From Alphaproteobacteria bacterium (lineage in GTDB: Bacteria > Pseudomonadota > Alphaproteobacteria > Sphingomonadales > Emcibacteraceae), in the NCBI GenBank assembly GCA_013152615.1, contig JAADGA010000264.1:1-12787 (forward strand): DNA of 12,787 nucleotides. The letters are read 5' to 3'. The position numbers and the translations under genes are program-made. Below the pieces are notes generated by a model. That model had not been told where the DNA came from. It saw only the letters and a program-made list of their open reading frames with translations, and did no database searches. Shown piece after piece: positions 7,890 through 12,787 of this stretch; the stretch's first letter is position 1, and each line of letters starts with the position of its first letter.

Positions 7890-8150
7890 TCAGATATTTT
7901 TTGGCAGCAGCCGTCGGGCCCACACCAGCAGCACAGAGGCCAGACTGAAAAGGGCGGTACCGACAATGATATCGCCAACATGTCCGCTCCAACTGGCTAT
8001 GGTTTCGGCACCACTTGCCCCGGTTGTGGCAAATATCAGAAAGCTGCTGGTCATCAGAAATGACAGGATAATTTTCGACCACGGAAAGGCATGCCGGACG
8101 CGTTTATATGAAAAAGCTGTGGGAACCAATGGATTGAGCTGTCTTGTCAT
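7890..8150 (-). CDS. Unrecognised small membrane protein, 86 residues
   Basis: I do not recognise this protein. A basic N terminus (residues 1-24) precedes a hydrophobic segment at about 25-43. A short loop (GASGAETIASWSGHVGD) follows, then a second hydrophobic segment at about 60-77 and a basic end (ARRLLPKNI). By the positive-inside rule both ends would be cytoplasmic. The first segment could instead be a signal sequence cleaved near ASGA. The ATG at 8150 has GGAG nine bases upstream (8160-8163). A competing minus-strand frame at 7801-8082 has no such support. The gene lies 133 bases after the chemoreceptor gene and 51 bases before ccmA, all on the same strand, so it may be the first gene of the ccm transcript or stand alone. 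No function can be given. Confidence 0.62.
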   Translation of the reverse strand: MTRQLNPLVPTAFSYKRVRHAFPWSKIILSFLMTSSFLIFATTGASGAETIASWSGHVGDIIVGTALFSLASVLLVWARRLLPKNI

Positions 8151-8283
8151 GGCTGTTATCTCCGTTTATTGTCGCTGCCGTCTTGATCTGACATTAAGGC
8201 AACATGCCCCCTCAATGAGGTTTTCCCATGACTTAAAAAAGGTAATTTATGGGCAGATTATGGCAGATATGCCCCATTCCCCC

Positions 8284-9885
8284 TTAGCCAAACAATTCCA
8301 CATCCGCCATGACATCTTCGTGATCGCTGCCGTCGTCCTGACTGTGCAGAAAGGCGTTGAACATCTGAATCAGCTCGGCCTCGTCATCAAAGCGGGCACT
8401 GATAATATCACCCTGCATACTGCAAACGGTAAAATTGATCTCCGCCCCTGAATCCCCGGTTGAAATCCGGCCTTTCGCCGGTTGGTTCAAGGGCGCAGGA
8501 TCAAGCAGTTTCATCTGCATCCCGCCGGTGGAATAATCCATGATCTGAATGGTGATTACGTCACTATGGCCTTCAAGAGTAATTGTCGAGGTGGCCGATG
8601 TCATGAAACGTTCGGCGCTGCGGCGTTCATTTGCCGCCAGCGCACATTGGACAATATCCATCATATTATTGCGAATCGACAGCACCTGTATCGCCAGCTT
8701 CTCCGAAATCTGGTTAATTTCCTCGACGATAGTGGCGTTGCTGCTGGCCTCGCGGGAAATGTCACGGGCGCCGTCAGTTACCGTCTCGACACTTTGGCGG
8801 GCCTCGGCGACGCTGTTGGCAATATTCTGGGTGGCTTCGCCCTGACGGGAAACCTCCTTGCGGATAATATCCGAAGAGGCCTGAACATTATCAATGCTCG
8901 TCTTGATCTGCTCAATATCCGTAACCGCATCGGAAACCCGCGCCTGAATTCCATCAACATGTTTGGTAATTTCCTCGATTGACCGGGTCGTCTGGCGGGC
9001 CAGCTCCTTGACCTCCGCAGCCACCACGCCAAAGCCCTTGCCGGCATCCCCGGCCCGCGCCGATTCTATCGTCGCATTGAGGGCAAGAAGGTTGGTCTGG
9101 TGAGCAATATTATTGATCAGGCTGATAATTTCACCAATACCCTGTGCCGCGTCCTCCAGCCCGGAGATGGTTTGACGGGTATCGTTGCTGATGGTCACGG
9201 CCTTGGCGGTCAATTCGGTTGTCTGTTCCATCTGGCGGGTGATTTCCTCGACCGCCGCGGTCAATCTTTCTGCCGATTGCTGGACATTGGTGGTATTATT
9301 GAGGGCGCGGGTGGCCCCTTCGGCAACATTGTCGGATTTGCCGCCGACTATTTTGGCCGATTGGGTCAACAAAGCGGCGATGTCATTGGCCTTCTCGGCC
9401 TGCAGGGTGATGCTCTGGATATTTTCCTGTAATTCTATATCAATAGAGTCGGCCATCTTGAACAGACTGGTTTTGGTCTGCCCGGCGAATTCCTTCAGAT
9501 ATTTCAGTTCGTCTTCAACCTGATGCTGGATATTACCGGCCAGATTGGCCTTCAGCGTCATTTTGCGGACTTCTTTCTTCTGACGGCTGATTTCGTCCTG
9601 TTCTTCCTTAAGCCGTTCAAGCGCCTGTGTCAGGTCGGATTTTATGCCGCTGCTGACAATGCCGATCGCCACTATATTGTGAAATAACTGCCGCCACACC
9701 AGCAGTCCCACCGCCAGAAAAATGCTGCCAAGCCCGACCGTGATCAGGGTAAATTTTGCGGCGAACAGCAGACTTACCGTCATCAGGATCATGTTTGCCC
9801 ACAGGGCGGCAAAAATAATCCACATGTTTTTCCGGTCAGAAAAATGTTTGGTTATTGTCGATAAATTACGGGTTAATCTGGTCAT
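8284..9885 (-). CDS. Methyl-accepting chemotaxis-type protein with C-terminal PilZ domain
   Basis: The protein has 533 residues. Two membrane segments at about 21-43 and 45-64 are almost touching, so there is no periplasmic ligand-binding domain. I see no clear HAMP domain. A charged coiled coil follows at about 82-140. The long methyl-accepting hairpin has its highly conserved tip at about 252-298 (key pieces [21 protein letters not shown] and [15 protein letters not shown]), the site that contacts CheA and CheW. From about 419 there is a PilZ-like domain with the two c-di-GMP motifs RSAER (RxxxR, R422 and R426) and DYSTGG (D/NxSxxG, D450 to G455). The acidic tail ends ELFG and has no CheR-tethering pentapeptide. 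The ATG at 9885 has AGAGG seven bases upstream; the in-frame ATG at 9930 follows a pyrimidine-rich stretch and is unlikely. Likely role (inference): couples cytoplasmic or membrane signals and c-di-GMP to the chemotaxis kinase. Confidence 0.92.
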   Translation of the reverse strand: MTRLTRNLSTITKHFSDRKNMWIIFAALWANMILMTVSLLFAAKFTLITVGLGSIFLAVGLLVWRQLFHNIVAIGIVSSGIKSDLTQALERLKEEQDEISRQKKEVRKMTLKANLAGNIQHQVEDELKYLKEFAGQTKTSLFKMADSIDIELQENIQSITLQAEKANDIAALLTQSAKIVGGKSDNVAEGATRALNNTTNVQQSAERLTAAVEEITRQMEQTTELTAKAVTISNDTRQTISGLEDAAQGIGEIISLINNIAHQTNLLALNATIESARAGDAGKGFGVVAAEVKELARQTTRSIEEITKHVDGIQARVSDAVTDIEQIKTSIDNVQASSDIIRKEVSRQGEATQNIANSVAEARQSVETVTDGARDISREASSNATIVEEINQISEKLAIQVLSIRNNMMDIVQCALAANERRSAERFMTSATSTITLEGHSDVITIQIMDYSTGGMQMKLLDPAPLNQPAKGRISTGDSGAEINFTVCSMQGDIISARFDDEAELIQMFNAFLHSQDDGSDHEDVMADVELFG

Positions 9886-9892
9886 CAGGACG

Positions 9893-9897
9893 CCTCT
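9893..9897 (-). promoter_or_regulatory. Ribosome binding site that decides the chemoreceptor start
   Basis: AGAGG on the minus strand lies seven bases before the ATG at 9885. The in-frame ATG 45 bases further upstream has only TTCTCCTCTC before it, which is the anti-Shine-Dalgarno sense. Confidence 0.6.
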
Positions 9898-9982
9898 GTC
9901 ATTGTGGTATTTTACCCCTTTAACCGCCATGTGAGAGGAGAATCATTGCCGACCCGGCGGTATAATTCAAGATATAGGCTTT

Positions 9983-9996
9983 ATTTATTAATAAAT
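9983..9996. repeat. 14-bp perfect palindrome in the divergent promoter region
   Basis: ATTTATTAATAAAT is its own reverse complement. It lies between the two TATAAT hexamers. It could be an operator, but in such AT-rich DNA it may be chance. Confidence 0.35.
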
Positions 9997-10125
9997 TCTT
10001 ATATTATAATGGACGAATATATTTCTGGTTGTTATTCGGTAAAACCGGGGGGCTTAACATGTTTTTACTTGAGAAATCCGGCATTTTGGTGCAAGAAGTC
10101 CCAAGCACATTTCACCATTAAATCC

Positions 10126-10132
10126 AAAGGAG
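10126..10132 (+). promoter_or_regulatory. Strong ribosome binding site of acnA
   Basis: AAAGGAG lies seven bases before the GTG at 10140. An in-frame TAA at 10119-10121 rules out any earlier start, so this site fixes the beginning of acnA. Confidence 0.85.
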
Positions 10133-10139
10133 ACTCCCC

Positions 10140-12787
10140 GTGGCAACTGTAGGCAATGATAGTTTAGGCACCCGCCGTACGTTAGAGGTTAAGGGCCGGG
10201 AATATGATTATTATTCCCTTCAGGGGGCAGCAGAAAAGCTCGGCGATATCGCACTATTACCCTATACCCTGCGGGTGTTGCTGGAAAATCTGCTGCGTTA
10301 TGAGGACGGGGTCACGGTAACCACCGATGATATTCAGGCAATTGTTGACTGGCCGGAAAATCTGGGCCGCACAGCCAGAGAAATTCAATATCGTCCGACC
10401 CGGGTGCTGATGCAGGATTTTACCGGCGTACCGGCAGTGGTTGACCTCGCCGCGATGCGTAATGCGATGAAAGATATGGGCGGTGATCCGCAGAAAATTA
10501 ATCCGCTCAGCCCGGTTGATCTGGTGATTGACCATTCGGTGATGGTTGATCATGCCGGTACGGCGACCGCGATGGCGGAAAATGTCGATCTCGAAATGCA
10601 GCGCAACGCCGAACGCTACCAGTTTCTGAAATGGGGACAGGGCAGTTTCAATAACTTTTCGGCAGTGCCCCCCGGAACCGGTATCTGCCATCAGGTCAAT
10701 CTGGAATATCTTGCCAAAACCGTATGGAGTTCAGAGATAGAGGGCCGCACTGTCGCCTATCCCGATACCTGTGTCGGCACCGATTCCCATACCACGATGA
10801 TTGGCGGCCTCGCGGTGCTGGGCTGGGGGGTTGGCGGTATTGAGGCCGAGGCCGCGATGCTCGGTCAGCCGATATCAATGTTAATTCCCGAGGTGGTCGG
10901 CTTTAAACTCACCGGCAAATTATCCGAAGGTATCACCGCGACCGATCTGGTGCTCAGGGTGGTTGAAATGCTGCGTGAGCTTGGGGTGGTTGGTAAATTT
11001 GTTGAATTTTACGGTAGTGCGCTCGGTGAACTGAGCCTTGCCGATCAGGCGACCATTGCCAATATGGCGCCGGAATATGGCGCCACCTGCGGCTTTTTCC
11101 CGGTCTCAACCCAGACACTCGATTTTTTACGGCTGACCGGGCGCAGTGAAGAGAATATCGCGCTGGTCGAGGCCTATGCCAAAGAGCAGGGCATGTGGCT
11201 TGACAGTCAGTCGCCGGAGCCTGCCTATAGCAGTCGGCTGGAGCTGGATATTTCCACCATTGAGCCCAATATCTCCGGGCCAAAACGTCCTCAGGACCGG
11301 GTGGCGCTAAAAAATGCCGCCACAGCCTTTGATAATGTATTGGCCGATTTTGGCAAAACCGCCGAAAAAGCCACGGATTTTGAGGTCGCTGGTAGCGATC
11401 ACGGTATTCGTCACGGCGATGTGGTGATTGCGGCGATCACCTCCTGCACCAATACCTCCAATCCCGGGGTGCTGGTGGCGGCGGGTCTGGTCGCCAAAAA
11501 TGCCCATGCGCTTGGCTTAACCAGCAAACCGTGGGTCAAGACCTCACTTGCCCCGGGCTCACAGGTGGTGACGGAATATCTGGTCAAGGCCGGATTGCAG
11601 CAGCATCTCGACGCCCTCGGCTTTAATCTGGTCGGTTATGGCTGCACCACCTGTATCGGCAATTCCGGGCCATTGGCGGCGCCGATTTCCGAGGCCATCA
11701 ACAGCCATGATCTGGTATGCACGGCGGTGCTGTCCGGCAACCGCAATTTTGAAGGCCGGATATCACAGGATATCAAGGCCAATTATCTGGCGTCACCGCC
11801 ACTGGTGGTGGCCTATGCCATTGCCGGTTCGATGACCGTTGATATTGCCACCGCCCCATTGGCACAGGACCGGGACGGCAATGACGTTTATCTGAAGGAT
11901 ATCTGGCCGACCAATCAGCAGATTTCCGAGGTGATCGCCGCCAGCCTTAATCGTGAAATGTTCATTGACCGCTATCGCAATGTTTTTGCCGGCACCGCCG
12001 CGTGGCAGGCGATTGAGGTTGATGACGGCGAAACCTATGACTGGGACGAAACCTCGACCTATATTCAGCATCCACCCTATTTTCAGGGCATGACCAAAAA
12101 ACTTGACGGCGGCTTTGCCAATATCACCGGCGCGCGGGTGCTGGCGCTGCTTGGCGACAGTATCACCACCGATCATATTTCCCCGGCAGGCGCGATCAAG
12201 CCGGATAGTCCGGCCGGTAAATATCTTCAGGATAACGGCATTGCGCGCAAGGATTTTAACAGCTATGGCTCACGCCGCGGCAATCATGAGGTGATGATGC
12301 GCGGCACCTTTGCCAATATCCGCCTGCGCAATTTAATGGCTCCGGGGACCGAGGGCGGCTGGACTACCCATTATCCGTCCGCAGAGGTGATCAGCATTTA
12401 TGACGCCGCCATGCGTTATCAGCAAACGAACACCGCGCTGGTGGTGGTTGGTGGCAAGGAATATGGCACCGGCTCCAGCCGCGACTGGGCGGCCAAGGGC
12501 GTCAACCTCTTGGGGGTCAAGGCGGTGCTGGTGGAAAGCTATGAGCGGATTCACCGCTCCAATCTGGTTGGTATGGGCGTGCTGCCACTGCAATTCAAGG
12601 ATGGCGATGACCGTAATAGCCTGAATTTCGTCGGCACCGAGACATTTGATATCACCGGCATTAAGGACGGCATCAGCCCCGGGCAGGATGTCGCGGTCAA
12701 AATTACTTACGCCGACGGCACGACAAAGGAAATCACCATGCTGTGCCGCATTGATCCCGCCAACGAAGTCGACTATTACGCCAACGG
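10140..12787 (+). CDS. acnA: Aconitate hydratase A (aconitase), 3' end cut by the window
   Basis: Aconitase interconverts citrate and isocitrate in the TCA cycle with a [4Fe-4S] cluster, in the cytoplasm. The frame is open for 882 complete codons to the window edge, without frameshift. AcnA proteins are about 890 residues, so only about ten residues and the stop should be missing. The start is GTG. Family motifs are in order: IDHSVMVD and [21 protein letters not shown] in the N-terminal part, then [33 protein letters not shown]. The cluster ligands are C436 (TSCTNTSNP), C502 and C505 ([12 protein letters not shown]). The C-terminal swivel domain has [15 protein letters not shown] (about 672-686) and [16 protein letters not shown] (about 772-787). 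The sequence follows the AcnA/IRP type closely, not AcnB. It is divergent from the chemoreceptor gene. Confidence 0.97.
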   Translation, partial: MATVGNDSLGTRRTLEVKGREYDYYSLQGAAEKLGDIALLPYTLRVLLENLLRYEDGVTVTTDDIQAIVDWPENLGRTAREIQYRPTRVLMQDFTGVPAVVDLAAMRNAMKDMGGDPQKINPLSPVDLVIDHSVMVDHAGTATAMAENVDLEMQRNAERYQFLKWGQGSFNNFSAVPPGTGICHQVNLEYLAKTVWSSEIEGRTVAYPDTCVGTDSHTTMIGGLAVLGWGVGGIEAEAAMLGQPISMLIPEVVGFKLTGKLSEGITATDLVLRVVEMLRELGVVGKFVEFYGSALGELSLADQATIANMAPEYGATCGFFPVSTQTLDFLRLTGRSEENIALVEAYAKEQGMWLDSQSPEPAYSSRLELDISTIEPNISGPKRPQDRVALKNAATAFDNVLADFGKTAEKATDFEVAGSDHGIRHGDVVIAAITSCTNTSNPGVLVAAGLVAKNAHALGLTSKPWVKTSLAPGSQVVTEYLVKAGLQQHLDALGFNLVGYGCTTCIGNSGPLAAPISEAINSHDLVCTAVLSGNRNFEGRISQDIKANYLASPPLVVAYAIAGSMTVDIATAPLAQDRDGNDVYLKDIWPTNQQISEVIAASLNREMFIDRYRNVFAGTAAWQAIEVDDGETYDWDETSTYIQHPPYFQGMTKKLDGGFANITGARVLALLGDSITTDHISPAGAIKPDSPAGKYLQDNGIARKDFNSYGSRRGNHEVMMRGTFANIRLRNLMAPGTEGGWTTHYPSAEVISIYDAAMRYQQTNTALVVVGGKEYGTGSSRDWAAKGVNLLGVKAVLVESYERIHRSNLVGMGVLPLQFKDGDDRNSLNFVGTETFDITGIKDGISPGQDVAVKITYADGTTKEITMLCRIDPANEVDYYAN

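Larger units (their letters stand above)
9886..10139. promoter_or_regulatory. Divergent intergenic region between the chemoreceptor gene and acnA
   Basis: This AT-rich region must hold the promoters of both divergent genes. On the + strand there are two perfect TATAAT hexamers, at 9961-9966 and 10005-10010, but neither has a good -35 element at the right distance. On the minus strand TTGAAT (9965-9970) lies 17 bases before AATGAT, a weak match. A 14-bp perfect palindrome lies at 9983-9996. I cannot name a regulator. Confidence 0.4.

Noticed and set aside
7801..8082. Minus-strand frame of 93 codons overlapping the start of ccmA
   Set aside because: It competes with the 86-residue membrane protein at 7890-8150, has an incoherent composition, and would overlap ccmA by 38 bases.
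8250..8273. Possible terminator after the chemoreceptor gene (GGGCA/TGCCC stem, with a T run further on)
   Set aside because: The stem is only five bases with a 14-base loop, and the T run on the minus strand starts about ten bases later, so it does not fit an intrinsic terminator.
7699..8451. + strand open frame of 250 codons
   Set aside because: It runs antisense across the start of ccmA, the small membrane-protein gene and the end of the chemoreceptor gene. It has no motif, and three better genes explain the same DNA.
10257..12593. Several minus-strand open frames opposite acnA
   Set aside because: All are antisense shadows of the intact acnA reading frame, with His/Arg-rich composition typical of shadows.

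Overview
The window looks like a chromosomal segment of an alphaproteobacterium. The reasons are the protein types, an aconitase gene divergently placed near the cytochrome c maturation (ccm) genes (as I recall from several alphaproteobacteria), and a base composition near 50% GC. A marine-type order such as Kordiimonadales, Emcibacterales or Sneathiellales is a guess. There is no mobile element, CRISPR array, tRNA or rRNA.

Layout: (a) 1-66 is the end of a possible + strand reading frame cut by the window edge, followed by a quiet AT-rich stretch. (b) 294-641 (-) encodes an unrecognised 115-residue polar protein. (c) 757-7838 (-) is a complete System I cytochrome c maturation operon in the order ccmA-B-C-D-E-F-G-H-I. 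Seven of its eight junctions overlap; only ccmB-ccmC has a gap. (d) 7890-8150 (-) encodes an unrecognised 86-residue membrane protein. (e) 8284-9885 (-) encodes a methyl-accepting chemotaxis-type signalling protein with almost no periplasmic part and a C-terminal PilZ (c-di-GMP binding) domain. (f) 9886-10139 is an AT-rich divergent intergenic region. (g) 10140 to the right edge (+) is acnA, nearly complete.

How the genes work together: in System I, CcmA and CcmB form an ABC transporter that acts with CcmC and CcmD to load haem onto the periplasmic chaperone CcmE and release it. CcmF, CcmH and CcmI ligate that haem to apocytochrome c CXXCH motifs, and CcmG keeps the thiols reduced. All key residues that I could check are present, so the operon should be functional. 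Aconitase is a [4Fe-4S] TCA-cycle enzyme. Its nearness to ccm is a conserved-neighbourhood observation, not a shared pathway. The PilZ-chemoreceptor and the small membrane protein sit between these two conserved blocks and are the most accessory part of the window.

I did not find a clearly new biological system. The items most worth a second look are the receptor-PilZ fusion, the small membrane protein, the near-identical inverted repeat at the left edge that codes for the same six residues on both strands, and a 15-bp tandem repeat that extends the C terminus of CcmF.
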